A DNA stretch of 64,000 nucleotides, from contig CALDUY010000020.1 of the NCBI GenBank assembly GCA_937923405.1, forward strand, positions 258,777 to 322,776. Direction: 5' to 3'. The notes beneath the pieces are model-generated. The model was not told the DNA's origin, searched no databases, and saw only the letters and a list, made by a program, of their open reading frames with translations. The translations under genes and the position numbers were made by a program. Positions 48,147 through 57,085 of the stretch are shown here, in pieces (the stretch's first letter is position 1; each line of letters begins with the position of its first letter). The stretch is from an uncultured Gemmataceae bacterium. Its GTDB lineage: Bacteria; Planctomycetota; Planctomycetia; Gemmatales; Gemmataceae.

Positions 48147-48695
48147 TTAAGCCGCAGGGGCTTCTTCGGTTTTCTCGGCGAGCGTCTGAATCTGCGAAGC
48201 CACTTGCGAAGCGGGCCCGGTCAGACACGCCGCCAGTGACTGGGCCGGTCCCAGAATCATGCCGACGATCTCGCCAATCAGTTCCTCGCGGGTCGGCATC
48301 GACTTGGCCAGTTCAAACGTGACCGGCTGACCATCGGCGATCGCGCCTTTAATCTTGATGGTCTCGTTGTACTTGGCCGCGTTCTTGGGATTTTTCAGCT
48401 CCGCTTCGATGGCTTTGCTGACCGTCGCCACGCCCGCGGGACCGAAGGCCAACACCGTCGATTGTTTCCAGTAGTCCGAATCATCCGGAATAGCGAAATT
48501 CAGCTCCTTGAACACCTTGCGGGTCAGCGAATTCTTCACCTGCTTGAGGCGAATTTTTTTCTCACGCAGCGACTTGCGCAGCTGAAATTCCCCCCCGGAG
48601 TCGAGCTTATTGAACGTCAGCAGGACCAGATCGCGCACATGTTCAAAAGTGCGTCGCAGGTCGTTCAACTCCATTTCCTTGATGACTTTGCTCAT
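48147..48695 (-). CDS. rplJ: 50S ribosomal protein L10
   Basis: A 182-residue L10 that anchors L7/L12 dimers to the ribosome. The N-terminal domain has KVKNSLTRKVF-like KQVKNSLTRKVFKEL and GPAGVATVSKAI; the C-terminal helix that binds L12 is about residues 140-178. Length is close to the usual 165-180. It lies between rplA (55 bp) and rplL (86 bp), the standard order. Confidence 0.96.
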   Translation of the reverse strand: MSKVIKEMELNDLRRTFEHVRDLVLLTFNKLDSGGEFQLRKSLREKKIRLKQVKNSLTRKVFKELNFAIPDDSDYWKQSTVLAFGPAGVATVSKAIEAELKNPKNAAKYNETIKIKGAIADGQPVTFELAKSMPTREELIGEIVGMILGPAQSLAACLTGPASQVASQIQTLAEKTEEAPAA

Positions 48696-48750
48696 AGTTT
48701 TCTCTCATCTGTAGGCACACACGCGGTCCAGCCCGTGCTATACCGACTGG

Positions 48751-49677
48751 TTACATGCTCACCGGTACTCCAGGCGTCATGGTGCCTGCGACTGTGATCG
48801 ACTTGATGTAGTTTCCTTTGACGCCGGAGGGCTTCGCCGCCCGAATCGCCTCGACGAAGGCGGTGATGTTGGCCACCAGTTTGTCTTCGTCGAAACTCAT
48901 CTTGCCCAGGCCAGCATGTACATTTCCACCCTTATCGGAGCGGTATTCGACCTTACCGGCCTTGAACTCGCGCACAGCCTGGGCGATGTCGCCTCCGGCA
49001 GGAATCACCGTACCCGCTTTGGGGGTCGGCATCAGCCCGCGTGGGCCAAGCACCTTACCTAGTCGCGACACCTGACCCATCATGTCCTGCGTGGCCAGAG
49101 CGACATCGAATTCCATCCAGCCTTCTGTCTGGATTTTCTTGATGAGTTCATCGCTACCCGCATAGTCCGCGCCGGCTTCCTTGGCCTTGGCCACGTTGTC
49201 GCCTTGGCAGAAGACCAGAACACGCTTCGGCTTGCCCAGGCCGTGCGGCAACGGCACCGCTCCGCGGATCATCTGATCCGACTGCGTCGAGTCAATGCCC
49301 AGTGACATATGGACCTCGACCGTTTCATCGAACTTGGCTCGCTTGATGCTCTTGAGCACTTGCAAAGCGCGGCGGAGCGGAACAGCTCCTTCCTTGGCGA
49401 TTTTCTGCTGCTGCTGCTTGAGCAGGTTGCGCAGTTTCTTGCCGCGACGGGGCGGAACGCCTGGTTGTCGTCCTTTTCGCTTCGTCGAAGCCGCCTCCTC
49501 TGCGGTCAGGGGTGGTTGCTGCGGCGCACTCTCTGCCGTCGGAGTCGGAGCAGGGGGAGGCGTGGGGGCGGCCTCGGGGCTGGATTTTGCTTCCTTACTC
49601 GCCTTGGCGGGCTTTTTCGTCGGGTCGGCGGAAGCCGCCGTTTTCTCGGGGGAGTCCCCGGATGCTTTCTTCGCCAT
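48751..49677 (-). CDS. rplA: 50S ribosomal protein L1 with N-terminal extension
   Basis: A 308-residue protein. The conserved L1 core starts near residue 78 and has [34 protein letters not shown], and the domain-linking [15 protein letters not shown]. Typical L1 is about 230 residues. The first ~77 here are a Lys/Ala/Pro/Ser-rich, probably disordered tail, which may touch rRNA or neighbouring proteins (inference). L1 binds 23S rRNA at the exit-tRNA stalk and often represses its own operon. The ATG at 49677 lacks a strong ribosome site; the frame is open to 49743. Confidence 0.95.
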   Translation of the reverse strand: MAKKASGDSPEKTAASADPTKKPAKASKEAKSSPEAAPTPPPAPTPTAESAPQQPPLTAEEAASTKRKGRQPGVPPRRGKKLRNLLKQQQQKIAKEGAVPLRRALQVLKSIKRAKFDETVEVHMSLGIDSTQSDQMIRGAVPLPHGLGKPKRVLVFCQGDNVAKAKEAGADYAGSDELIKKIQTEGWMEFDVALATQDMMGQVSRLGKVLGPRGLMPTPKAGTVIPAGGDIAQAVREFKAGKVEYRSDKGGNVHAGLGKMSFDEDKLVANITAFVEAIRAAKPSGVKGNYIKSITVAGTMTPGVPVSM

Positions 49678-49760
49678 GATGTTCAGTCTCGGCTCTGGAA
49701 ACGCATCGATGCGCCGACATACGGCGCATCGATTTGGAATCATATTTGGGAATGTTCGTC

Positions 49761-50225
49761 TTACTTGGCGACCGTGATACCCATGCTTCGAGCAGTACCT
49801 TCAATGATACGACAAGCGTGCTCAACGTCACGGGCATTCAGATCCTGAAGTTTTTTCTGAGCGATCTCCTGGATCTGAGCAGAAGTGACCGTGAACCCTT
49901 TGTACTTGCCCGACTTCTTGGTTTTTTCGTCACCAGGAATCAGTTCGCCGCCCTTCTTCTTTTCCGGCGGGATCTTAGCGGCGATCTTCAGCAGCACAGC
50001 CGCAGGAGGCGACTTGACCACAAAGTCGAACGTACGGTCCGAGTACACTGTGATGACTACGGGCAGCATCAGTCCGCGATTGTCTTTGGTGGCATCATTA
50101 AACTTCGTCACGAACTGACCAATGTTCACCCCGTGCTGACCCAGAGCAGGACCGACCGGCGGAGCCGGGGTCGCTTGGCCTCCAGGGCACTGTAACTTAA
50201 TTATCGCTTTTACCTCACGAGCCAT
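49761..50225 (-). CDS. rplK: 50S ribosomal protein L11
   Basis: A 154-residue L11 that forms the GTPase-associated centre with 23S rRNA. The N-terminal domain has the proline-rich [22 protein letters not shown], shown here in part as [15 protein letters not shown]. The C-terminal RNA-binding domain ends [16 protein letters not shown]. It has a short Lys/Gly-rich insertion ([19 protein letters not shown] region) relative to the 142-residue E. coli protein. It starts 16 bp after nusG. Confidence 0.97.
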   Translation of the reverse strand: MAREVKAIIKLQCPGGQATPAPPVGPALGQHGVNIGQFVTKFNDATKDNRGLMLPVVITVYSDRTFDFVVKSPPAAVLLKIAAKIPPEKKKGGELIPGDEKTKKSGKYKGFTVTSAQIQEIAQKKLQDLNARDVEHACRIIEGTARSMGITVAK

Positions 50226-50241
50226 GCTTCGACCCTTCTGC

Positions 50242-51147
50242 TTACAGTTGCTCCACCTGATAGTATTCCAACTCGACCGGCACCGGCCGACCGAAAATCG
50301 TCACTTGCACTTCGACCTTGCTTTCCGCTTCCTTGATTTTGGTCACTACGCCATCCATGCCGTTGAAGGTTCCATCGGCGACGCGAACGCGATCGCCTTC
50401 TTGGAGCCATTTTGGCTTGGGGGAGACCGGCTCTTCCTTTTCTCCAGACTTGCCCGCCTTGCCGATCATCCGTTCCACTTCACGAGGAGTCATCGGCGTT
50501 GGCGCACGGGTCAAATCTCCTGGATGCGCTCCGACGAAATCGCCCACTCCCGATGTCTCGCGAAATAGATACAACACCCGATCGTTGTAATCCACCTCGA
50601 CCATGAGATACCCCGGATAGAGCTTGCGCTCCTTGGTTCGGGTCACTCGCTTGCCGTTTTTGTCGGTCTTAATTTCCTGGTATTTCTCGACCGGAATGAC
50701 GATCTGGCCGAAATACTCTTCCAGTCCTTCCTTACGCACGCGACGCTCAATTGCTTCCTTGATCGTGTCTTCTCGCCCCGATTGCACTTTAACGACATAC
50801 CAGCGCTTCTTGGGCGGCTCTGGTTTGACCGCCTCAGATACATCGCTGTCCAATTCCTCGATCGCTGCTTCAGGAGCTTCTTCAGCTTCTTCTTCTTCCT
50901 CGCTCTCTGACTCGTCCACAGCCAATTCGGTCGACAATTCCTCGGAGACAGGTTCTGGCTCGTCGGACGAAGAAAGGGCCGCGGCTTCGTCATGAGACGC
51001 GGCGATTGGCACCCCGTTCCCTGAATTCTCCGAAGTTCGCGGTTGTTGCGACTCCAGCGCGACGTTCTCCAGGTCCGCCTCGATTGGCGGGGAAGGCGTC
51101 GACTGCGGAGTAGTACCCTCGGCCAGAGGTCTCACTTCTTCGGACAT
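50242..51147 (-). CDS. nusG: Transcription termination/antitermination protein NusG with acidic N-terminal extension
   Basis: A 301-residue NusG. The NGN domain starts about residue 113 ([15 protein letters not shown]) and includes [15 protein letters not shown]. The KOW domain is near 247-300 ([19 protein letters not shown]). NusG binds the polymerase clamp and couples transcription to translation or Rho. The first ~110 residues are strongly acidic ([15 protein letters not shown]), absent from E. coli NusG (181 residues). The ATG at 51147 was chosen by context; the frame continues to 51291 in sequence overlapping secE. It follows secE by 47 bp. Confidence 0.95.
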   Translation of the reverse strand: MSEEVRPLAEGTTPQSTPSPPIEADLENVALESQQPRTSENSGNGVPIAASHDEAAALSSSDEPEPVSEELSTELAVDESESEEEEEAEEAPEAAIEELDSDVSEAVKPEPPKKRWYVVKVQSGREDTIKEAIERRVRKEGLEEYFGQIVIPVEKYQEIKTDKNGKRVTRTKERKLYPGYLMVEVDYNDRVLYLFRETSGVGDFVGAHPGDLTRAPTPMTPREVERMIGKAGKSGEKEEPVSPKPKWLQEGDRVRVADGTFNGMDGVVTKIKEAESKVEVQVTIFGRPVPVELEYYQVEQL

Positions 51148-51194
51148 AGTTGTACATCTCGTCATCAAGGGCCGACTCACACACCATCCCTGCA

Positions 51195-52904
51195 TTAATA
51201 CTTCTTCAGATCTACCGGTTGGTGTTGCTGCGATGATTCGGTTGGAATGTGCAATACCCCAATCGGTTTGAAGCTCAAAACCGTTTTCCACATCCAGTCG
51301 GTACCGAACAAAAAGATCGACATCAATGCCACCGTGATGAGTACGACAATGGTGTCCTGAACCAACTTCCGCTGTGAGGCCCAGGAGACCTTATTCAGTT
51401 CTGCCTCGGTGGCGATGAGGAAGTCGGCAAACGTGGGCATGTTTACTAACCGCCAGGCCAACCAAATCGAGCCAGCCAGCAAGAGTAATGGGACGGTGAA
51501 TTGTACACTCGGCAACAGCGTAATCTGGCTGTACTGAACCGGTCCATAGGCAGGAACTAATTCACGAAACGTCGGTAAATCGCGATCCCGACCTTCTCGC
51601 TTCTCTCGGGTGAGCTTACTTTCCACCTCGTCGAACTCTTCTCGCTTGATCGGCACACCTTCAGGCAGGTCCGACGATCCTTTCAGCTCCACCTTGACGT
51701 AGCGGCTGCTCTCGGCATTTTGGTTGACCTTCAGCAAAGCATTGCGATCGATCAAGACCACGGCAGAGGGCACGCAGAACGCCTTCCCTGGAGTTCGCTT
51801 GGGATCCACGGTCATCACTGCCTGTGCTTGTCGGTAGAATTCATTAACGGCAGTTCCAATCGTTGCCCAGGGGGTTTCGTTGAACACCTGTTGTAGCGCA
51901 CTTTTCACCCCCGGAGTGTAGTAATTCTCGCTCAACAGTTCGCTCAGGCGATCTCCGAGAATCTGCTTATTCACCTCTGTGACGTAGCGAATCGGTTCGT
52001 TGATCTCGACAAGCGGCAAATACTTGTTCAGCGTAGGTTCACTACGAATGAGACTATCGACAGCAGCTTTGTAGGCCGTGAAACTGACCACCTCGCCTGC
52101 GGTGAATTCACCGGGGCCGAACTTGTTGGTCGTGTCGTTCCAGGTCAACCCACCCCAGAGAATTTTTACGTTCGCCTTGTCACTTTCCGGCACTTCAATC
52201 AGAAACGGCTGCATGTCGCCGTAGCCTTCCAGCGCTACCTTGCCGGTGAAGGGAATGTTCAAGGCCAGGTCACGAGGCCCGTTGGCGAGAGTGTTGTGCG
52301 AGAGCAGCGTGTAAATGCCAGCTCCAACGATGAGGAGAAGCCCAAGGATAGTGCCGCGACGGACTTTCTGTCCCTGGTTGCTCTTGTAGGTAGTAGCGTG
52401 GAACCACCCCATTTGTTCGAGTTGGAGAATCCACGACTGGACTTGAGGGCGGAAAAAGAGCCACAGTCCCAGCAGCAAAAGAGCGGCAGCAACTCCAATG
52501 GTAAGGGCTATGCCCGTCGATTCTGGAAAAATGCCCTGAAACGACCAGTATTCCAACCACAGACTGGCCCAACGAGCAAGAAGCAGGATCGTGACAAGTC
52601 CAGTCAAGCCAACAAAAACACCGGCCCGAATGCCAGCAGGCGGATTAGGACCGAGCAGTTTGCTTCCCAGATAGAGCAAGCCTACGATCACGGCTATGCC
52701 GACAATCGCTAGGAGGGTTCCTCCCAGAAAAGGAGACTTTTCCAATCCGCTTTGGTTCCAGAGACCCCACCACAAGCGGGGAAGAAACTCAAAAACAACA
52801 GCGAGGCAGGCCAGCAAATAGATAACGCCGACCACGCTCAGGATCGCAGGACTTGCCTGCGAACCAGCGGATGCTCCCTGCGATGACTTGACGGCCACGG
52901 CCAT
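51195..52904 (-). CDS. secE: Preprotein translocase subunit SecE with very long N-terminal membrane region
   Basis: A 569-residue protein. The C-terminal ~80 residues (from about 489) are a recognisable SecE: ADFLIATEAELNKVSWAS, then a single helix (VVLITVALMSIFLFG). The conserved amphipathic segment before the helix holds SecY together. Ordinary SecE is about 60-130 residues. Here residues 20-150 hold four hydrophobic helices, a fifth lies near 190-210, a soluble, probably extracytoplasmic domain spans about 215-460, and another helix (about 465-488) precedes the SecE core. Position between tRNA-Trp and nusG is the standard secE location. What the added domain does is unknown. Confidence 0.9.
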   Translation of the reverse strand: MAVAVKSSQGASAGSQASPAILSVVGVIYLLACLAVVFEFLPRLWWGLWNQSGLEKSPFLGGTLLAIVGIAVIVGLLYLGSKLLGPNPPAGIRAGVFVGLTGLVTILLLARWASLWLEYWSFQGIFPESTGIALTIGVAAALLLLGLWLFFRPQVQSWILQLEQMGWFHATTYKSNQGQKVRRGTILGLLLIVGAGIYTLLSHNTLANGPRDLALNIPFTGKVALEGYGDMQPFLIEVPESDKANVKILWGGLTWNDTTNKFGPGEFTAGEVVSFTAYKAAVDSLIRSEPTLNKYLPLVEINEPIRYVTEVNKQILGDRLSELLSENYYTPGVKSALQQVFNETPWATIGTAVNEFYRQAQAVMTVDPKRTPGKAFCVPSAVVLIDRNALLKVNQNAESSRYVKVELKGSSDLPEGVPIKREEFDEVESKLTREKREGRDRDLPTFRELVPAYGPVQYSQITLLPSVQFTVPLLLLAGSIWLAWRLVNMPTFADFLIATEAELNKVSWASQRKLVQDTIVVLITVALMSIFLFGTDWMWKTVLSFKPIGVLHIPTESSQQHQPVDLKKY

Positions 52905-53172
52905 GACAATTCACGTCCTCTCGGTCACTTCTGGGAATGGTTCGCCCCGGTTCGACCGGGCCGGGTTACGTCGACTGTCCTATCGACCGAGCCTATTCCC
53001 TCCAGCACGATTCGACCCCTCTCGGAGCTATCCCCTCTCGGGACGGATGACCTAGCCAACCGCTCCTGGGGACAAACTTTACTGCGGTCAACCAGATCGA
53101 GTAGCACTTCTCCGAGCTTGGCCCCGAACTTCCTGTCCTGGGGGTGCCGACCCCACCTTCCAACCACGAGAG
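52905..53172. other. Spacer between tRNA-Trp and secE
   Basis: About 268 bp without a convincing gene. ORFs here run through the tRNA. The stretch presumably contains the secE ribosome site (GAGAGGA near the start) and tRNA 3'-processing sequence. Confidence 0.4.
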
Positions 53173-53245
53173 CAGGGGCGGAGCGACTCGAACGCTCAAC
53201 CGCTGGTTTTGGAGACCAGTGCTCTACCAATTGAGCTACACCCCT
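53173..53245 (-). tRNA. tRNA-Trp (CCA)
   Basis: 73 nt on the minus strand. A 7-bp acceptor stem (AGGGGTG with CGCCCCT), D arm with GTAGCTCAATTGGTAGAGC, anticodon stem CTGGT/ACCAG around loop CTCCAAA, T arm with GTTCGAGTC and discriminator G. It lies between rpmG and secE, a placement common in bacteria. Confidence 0.95.
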
Positions 53246-53332
53246 AGCTGTTCTCATCCCTGATCTTTTCCCGTCGTGCTGAAAGAGCCGTATCTCTCTA
53301 CTGGACTGCCAGACACGACCCTCTCGCTTTAC

Positions 53333-53485
53333 TTACTTCTTGCGCGATTCTTTATGGACGGTATGCTTACGTTCTTTGCGGCAGAACTTTTTTAGCGACA
53401 GTCGATCCGCGCCGCGTGTTTCCTTGTTGGTGCGGTAGTTACGCGACTTGCACGACTCGCATTCCAGCCAGACGTATTCTCGCAT
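53333..53485 (-). CDS. rpmG: 50S ribosomal protein L33
   Basis: A 50-residue protein too short for usual ORF cut-offs, starting MREYVWLECESCKSRNY and ending FCRKERKHTVHKESRKK. The first zinc-binding pair CESC (residues 9-12) is kept. The second pair is reduced to one Cys (C35), since position 38 is Glu, so zinc binding is doubtful. GGAG lies about 9 nt before the ATG. It sits between tuf and tRNA-Trp in the operon, as in many other bacteria. Confidence 0.93.
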   Translation of the reverse strand: MREYVWLECESCKSRNYRTNKETRGADRLSLKKFCRKERKHTVHKESRKK

Positions 53486-53592
53486 CTCGCTTACTCCAGT
53501 CGGCAGGACGGGAAGAGTCGGTCGTTAAAAACAACCGTTAAGACTCTCTGATGTCTCGAACTACCCGCCAGCTCTTTTTCGCATTGCAGAAG

Positions 53593-53644
53593 TCAGTAGA
53601 CAGCAGATCCAGAAGGTTTTCTTGTGCGGACTACTGTCTACTGA
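53593..53644 (-). other. Stem-loop between tuf and rpmG
   Basis: A perfect 11-bp stem TCAGTAGACAG / CTGTCTACTGA (53593-53603 with 53634-53644), 26 bp after the tuf stop. With no T tract following, it is more likely a processing or 3'-end stabilising element than a full terminator. Confidence 0.55.
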
Positions 53645-53669
53645 CCTACTGTTGAACCGTCGACTTACT

Positions 53670-54881
53670 TCACGCCAGAATCTTGGTCACAACTCCCGAG
53701 CCAACTGTTCGACCTCCTTCGCGAATGGCGAAGCGAAGACCTTCGTCCATAGCGATCGGGGAGTCCGGAAGCAGTTCGACGGTCATCTTGACGTTATCGC
53801 CCGGCATGCACATTTCCACACCTTCAGGCAGAGTGGCCGTGCCCGTGACGTCAGTGGTGCGGAAGTAGAACTGCGGACGATAGCCCGAGAAGAACGGCGT
53901 GTGCCGCCCACCTTCTTCCTTGGTCAGCACGTAAACGTTGCACTCGAACTTGGTGTGCGGGTTGATCGAACCGGGCTTGGAAAGCACCTGTCCTCGTTCG
54001 ATTTCGTTTCGCTCAATCCCACGGAGCAACACGCCGACGTTGTCGCCCGCCACGCCATATTCCAGTGTTTTCTGAAACATTTCCACGCCGGTGACGACAG
54101 TCTTCTTCGAGCCTTTCATCAGTCCGACGATTTCGACTTCGTCACCCACTTTCACCTTGCCACGCTCGATACGGCCAGTTGCGACTGTACCACGTCCCTT
54201 GATCGAGAAGACGTCTTCGATCGACATCAAGAACGGCTTGTCCTCGGCACGTTCGGGAGTGGGAATGTAGTTGTCCAGAGCGTCCATCAACTCATCGATG
54301 CATTTGCCGGCCACATCGTCTTTGCCCATCGATTGCATGACGGCCAACGAATTGCCACGAATGACGGGCACCTCGTCTCCAGGGAACTCGTAGCGCTTCA
54401 GCAAGTCGCGAACTTCCATTTCGACCAGCTCAAGCAGATCGGGATCATCGACGGTGTCGACCTTGTTGAGGTAGACAACAATCTTCGGCACACCGACCTG
54501 ACGAGCCAACAGGAGATGTTCGCGGGTTTGCGGCATCGGACCGTCGTTGGCGGCCACGACGAGAATCGCACCGTCCATCTGGGCCGCGCCCGTGATCATA
54601 TTCTTGATGTAATCGGCGTGCCCGGGGCAATCGATGTGAGCATAGTGCCGCTTCTCGGTCTCGTACTCGACATGAGCGACGGCAATCGTGACGGTCTTCA
54701 GATCGTCGCGTTCCGTACCACCCTTGGCGATTTCTTTGTACGATTTGAACTTTTCGATTTTGTTTTTGTACGCCTGCCGGGCCACAATGGCGGCCGTCGT
54801 CGTGGTTTTTCCATGATCGATGTGTCCGATCGTGCCCACGTTGACATGCGGCTTAGTGCGTTGGAAGATTTCCTTTGCCAT
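53670..54881 (-). CDS. tuf: Elongation factor Tu
   Basis: A 403-residue EF-Tu that delivers aminoacyl-tRNA to the ribosome. GTP-binding motifs are GHIDHGKT (19-26), DCPGHADY and NKVD. The effector region is normal, and domain 2 begins near [19 protein letters not shown]. The C-terminal ends [18 protein letters not shown], nearly the family consensus. Length is slightly above E. coli (394). It is preceded by four tRNA genes and followed by rpmG, so it corresponds in position to tufB of E. coli. Confidence 0.98.
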   Translation of the reverse strand: MAKEIFQRTKPHVNVGTIGHIDHGKTTTTAAIVARQAYKNKIEKFKSYKEIAKGGTERDDLKTVTIAVAHVEYETEKRHYAHIDCPGHADYIKNMITGAAQMDGAILVVAANDGPMPQTREHLLLARQVGVPKIVVYLNKVDTVDDPDLLELVEMEVRDLLKRYEFPGDEVPVIRGNSLAVMQSMGKDDVAGKCIDELMDALDNYIPTPERAEDKPFLMSIEDVFSIKGRGTVATGRIERGKVKVGDEVEIVGLMKGSKKTVVTGVEMFQKTLEYGVAGDNVGVLLRGIERNEIERGQVLSKPGSINPHTKFECNVYVLTKEEGGRHTPFFSGYRPQFYFRTTDVTGTATLPEGVEMCMPGDNVKMTVELLPDSPIAMDEGLRFAIREGGRTVGSGVVTKILA

Positions 54882-54976
54882 CGGTTCCTCGTGTTACTCC
54901 GCTCCCGATGCTGGGCCGGGAGTACCCCCTCTAAACAAAGTTGAAAATTACAGGTTACCAGGTTCCTTACCGAGAA

Positions 54977-55049
<73 letters not shown>

Positions 55050-55085
55050 ACGATTCCTTCGTGCCCCTTCGACCGTCGAAGGGAG

Positions 55086-55157
55086 AGCGGGCGAGGAGAT
55101 TCGAACTCCCAACGTCCTGCTTGGAAGGCAGGAGCTCTACCATTGAGCTACGCCCGC
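55086..55157 (-). tRNA. tRNA-Gly (TCC)
   Basis: 72 nt on the minus strand. Acceptor GCGGGCG with CGCCCGC, anticodon loop CTTCCAA inside stem CCTGC/GCAGG, T arm GTTCGAATC and discriminator T. It corresponds to glyT of E. coli in order and anticodon. Confidence 0.95.
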
Positions 55158-55290
55158 ATCTATTACAGATGAAATACAACAGCTGAAGGATGAATCAAGT
55201 CCCTTCGTTACTCCCATTTCCTCAGTTAGTAAGTTCTTCCCGTTGATCTCATTCGCTGGTCTTCTTCCTCCTCCTGCCTCAGTTGAAGAG

Positions 55291-55374
55291 TGGGTAGGGA
55301 GGGATTCGAACCCCCGTAGTGCGAAGCACGTCAGATTTACAGTCTGATGCCATTGGCCGCTCGGCCACCTACCC
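55291..55374 (-). tRNA. tRNA-Tyr (GTA)
   Basis: 84 nt on the minus strand, with a long class II variable arm (CGTGCTTCGCAC). Acceptor GGGTAGG pairs with CCTACCC; anticodon loop CTGTAAA gives GTA; discriminator A. It corresponds to tyrU of E. coli. Confidence 0.94.
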
Positions 55375-55399
55375 TTTGGTCCTAACCGCTTCATAGTCA

Positions 55400-55472
55400 A
55401 GCTCGCGGTGAGACTCGAACTCACAACCGCCGGTTTACAAAACCGGAGCTCTGCCAGTTGAGCTACGCGAGC
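55400..55472 (-). tRNA. tRNA-Thr (TGT)
   Basis: 73 nt on the minus strand. Acceptor GCTCGCG with CGCGAGC, anticodon loop TTTGTAA inside CCGGT/ACCGG, T arm GTTCGAGTC, discriminator T. First transcribed gene of the cluster, in the position of thrU of E. coli, which has the same anticodon. Confidence 0.95.
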
Positions 55473-55496
55473 GCGGTCTGCCGCTTGGAAAGTGTA

Positions 55497-55525
55497 ACTA
55501 TAGGGACGCGCCAAACCCCGTGCAA
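55497..55525 (-). promoter_or_regulatory. Promoter of the tRNA-tuf-secE-rpoBC region
   Basis: Minus-strand TTGCAC (55520-55525), exactly 17 bp, then TATAGT (55497-55502). The predicted start lies about 16-20 nt before the tRNA-Thr(TGT) 5' end. A GC-rich discriminator-like run does not follow. Confidence 0.8.
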
Positions 55526-55572
55526 GGTGAAATTGTCGCTAGTTCTCCACACTTGACTCGTCTTCTTTCTCG

Positions 55573-55594
55573 ACACGGTATCGCGAAACCGTGT
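55573..55594. repeat. Short inverted repeat upstream of the tRNA promoter
   Basis: ACACGGT, 8-nt spacer, ACCGTGT. It sits about 48 bp upstream of the -35 box, so it could be an operator or activator site; it may also just be a small hairpin. Confidence 0.35.
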
Positions 55595-55668
55595 TCACTG
55601 CTTTCCAAGAAATCGCCCAGCCTGCTAGACTAACTAAATTCTACGCCCCATGATCAAGGAGCCTGCTC

Positions 55669-56391
55669 ATGGTTTCACGTTGGCTACTCATAGCACCATT
55701 GCTGTTGCTGCTTGGCTGTCAGGAAACGCCTCCACCGGATAACAAGGTCGCCGAGAAACCAACCCCGGCCCCTGCTGAGGGCAAAATGGTCGTGGTTGGG
55801 CCGAACGTCTCGTTGGAGATACTTCCTCAGACTCGGCGAGTGCATGTTTACGCCGAAGTCTGTCTCCGCGAAGGCGGTCTGGAACAATTGTTGACACGTA
55901 AGCATCAGAAAGAACACGAAGCGATTCTCTCCGCCGACATTGATGCTGCCGATCTACACAAGGCGCTGCTCTTGGCCAACGCCAAGCCCGGCTCTCCGGT
56001 ACGCTGGATGCCCGAATATCGTGCTCCTACTGGCACTCCGATTCGCGTGACGCTTTCTTATACCGATGCCAAAGGCAAGAAAGTCATTGAGCCTGCGCGG
56101 TCCTGGATCCGGAATCACAAGACGGGTAAGGAGCTAGACTATGACTGGGTCTTCGCCGGCAGTCTTCTGATTGGCAATCCACTGGATAAAAACGCACCGA
56201 AACGCTACCTAGCCAACGATGGCGACGTCATCTGCGTCGCCAACTTCGAGGGAGCTATGCTCGATCTACCCATCAAAAGCGCCGACACGGACGCAGACCG
56301 TGTCTACGATGCCTGGACCGAGCGCATTCCTCCTCTTGGTACCAAGGTTCGTGTGATTCTCGAACCGATTCTTGATCCAGCGAAGAAGTAG
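55669..56391 (+). CDS. YdjY-like lipoprotein
   Basis: A 240-residue lipoprotein: signal with lipobox LLLGC (Cys17 lipidated), Pro/Glu-rich spacer, then a domain resembling YdjY. Recognisable parts are VHVYAEVCLREGGLEQLL (residues near 58-76), a HEAILSADIDAADLHKALL helix, and a WVFAGS stretch. Function is unknown for the family; planctomycetes have many copies. AAGGAG lies 8 nt before the ATG. It diverges from the tRNA-tuf operon and converges on the cyclophilin gene. Confidence 0.75.
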   Translation: MVSRWLLIAPLLLLLGCQETPPPDNKVAEKPTPAPAEGKMVVVGPNVSLEILPQTRRVHVYAEVCLREGGLEQLLTRKHQKEHEAILSADIDAADLHKALLLANAKPGSPVRWMPEYRAPTGTPIRVTLSYTDAKGKKVIEPARSWIRNHKTGKELDYDWVFAGSLLIGNPLDKNAPKRYLANDGDVICVANFEGAMLDLPIKSADTDADRVYDAWTERIPPLGTKVRVILEPILDPAKK

Positions 56392-56413
56392 CACGATCTA
56401 GTCCTGTCAACAA

Positions 56414-56443
56414 GCCGCGATCTGCGTCTGCCTGGATCGCGGC
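56414..56443. terminator. Hairpin between converging YdjY-like and cyclophilin genes
   Basis: A perfect 9-bp stem GCCGCGATC / GATCGCGGC (56414-56422 with 56435-56443), 12-nt loop, 22 bp after the plus-strand stop. No T tract, so only a possible bidirectional terminator. Confidence 0.45.
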
Positions 56444-56452
56444 ATTGGCCCG

Positions 56453-56938
56453 TCAAATACGCCGCACCGAATGGATGATGACATCGTCGAGCGGCACATC
56501 GCCATGTCCGCTTCGGTTGCCGGTCTTCACCATTCGGATTTTGTCGACCACGTCCATCCCCTCGACGACCTTGCCAAAAACAGCATACTTAGCAGAATCG
56601 AGATGGCGAGAATTATCCACGGTGTTGATGTAGAATTGGCAAGTCGCACTGTTCAGGTCGCTTGTGCGAGCCATGGCGATGGAGCCACGCACATTCGACA
56701 GCCCATTCCCAGATTCGTTGGGGATCGGCGCACGAGTTTTTTTCGGACGTAGGCCCGGCTCAAAGCCGCCCCCTTGGATCATGAAGTTGGCGATCACCCG
56801 ATGAAAGATTGTGTTGTCGTAGTGTTTCTCGTCGACATAGGCCAAAAAGTTCTCCGTCGATAGCGGAGCCTTGTCGCCATCCAATTCTAACGTGATGTCG
56901 CCGAGCGAAGTACTCATCAAAACACGTGTGGTCGGCAC
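56453..56938 (-). CDS. Peptidyl-prolyl cis-trans isomerase, cyclophilin type (cytoplasmic)
   Basis: A 161-residue cyclophilin that speeds proline isomerisation in folding proteins. Typical motifs are [14 protein letters not shown] (active-site Arg in FHRV), [20 protein letters not shown] with QFYINTVDN, and [17 protein letters not shown]. It has no signal peptide, so it is cytoplasmic. It uses a GTG start at 56938 with AGGAG 7 nt upstream. It is second after another isomerase gene on the same strand. Confidence 0.93.
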   Translation of the reverse strand: MPTTRVLMSTSLGDITLELDGDKAPLSTENFLAYVDEKHYDNTIFHRVIANFMIQGGGFEPGLRPKKTRAPIPNESGNGLSNVRGSIAMARTSDLNSATCQFYINTVDNSRHLDSAKYAVFGKVVEGMDVVDKIRMVKTGNRSGHGDVPLDDVIIHSVRRI

Positions 56939-56982
56939 TTGAGAACTCCTGATTGGTTTTTTTAATGTAGGGATGATAACCG

Positions 56983-57061
56983 AAGGCGGAAGAAAGACTG
57001 CTCACTTCTGCTTGCTGAGAGAAACAGACTTAGCCGAGGAGAATTCTCTTTCTTCCGCCTT
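56983..57061 (-). other. 15-bp perfect stem-loop between the two isomerase genes
   Basis: AAGGCGGAAGAAAGA (56983-56997) pairs with TCTTTCTTCCGCCTT (57047-57061), 49-nt loop. It sits 25-103 nt after the first isomerase gene's stop. No T tract; it may stabilise or cut the mRNA between the genes. Confidence 0.55.
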
Positions 57062-57085
57062 CTTTCCTCCGCTGGAGGTGGGCGG

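Noticed and set aside
52925..53257. Minus-strand open frame across tRNA-Trp
   Set aside because: The translation includes the tRNA itself (the common false AQLVEH peptide).
53622..54944. Long plus-strand open frame (440 codons)
   Set aside because: It is the antisense shadow of tuf, which is unmistakable on the minus strand.
55137..55514. Minus-strand open frame across tRNA genes
   Set aside because: It reads through tRNA-Tyr and tRNA-Thr; the tRNA structures explain the sequence.
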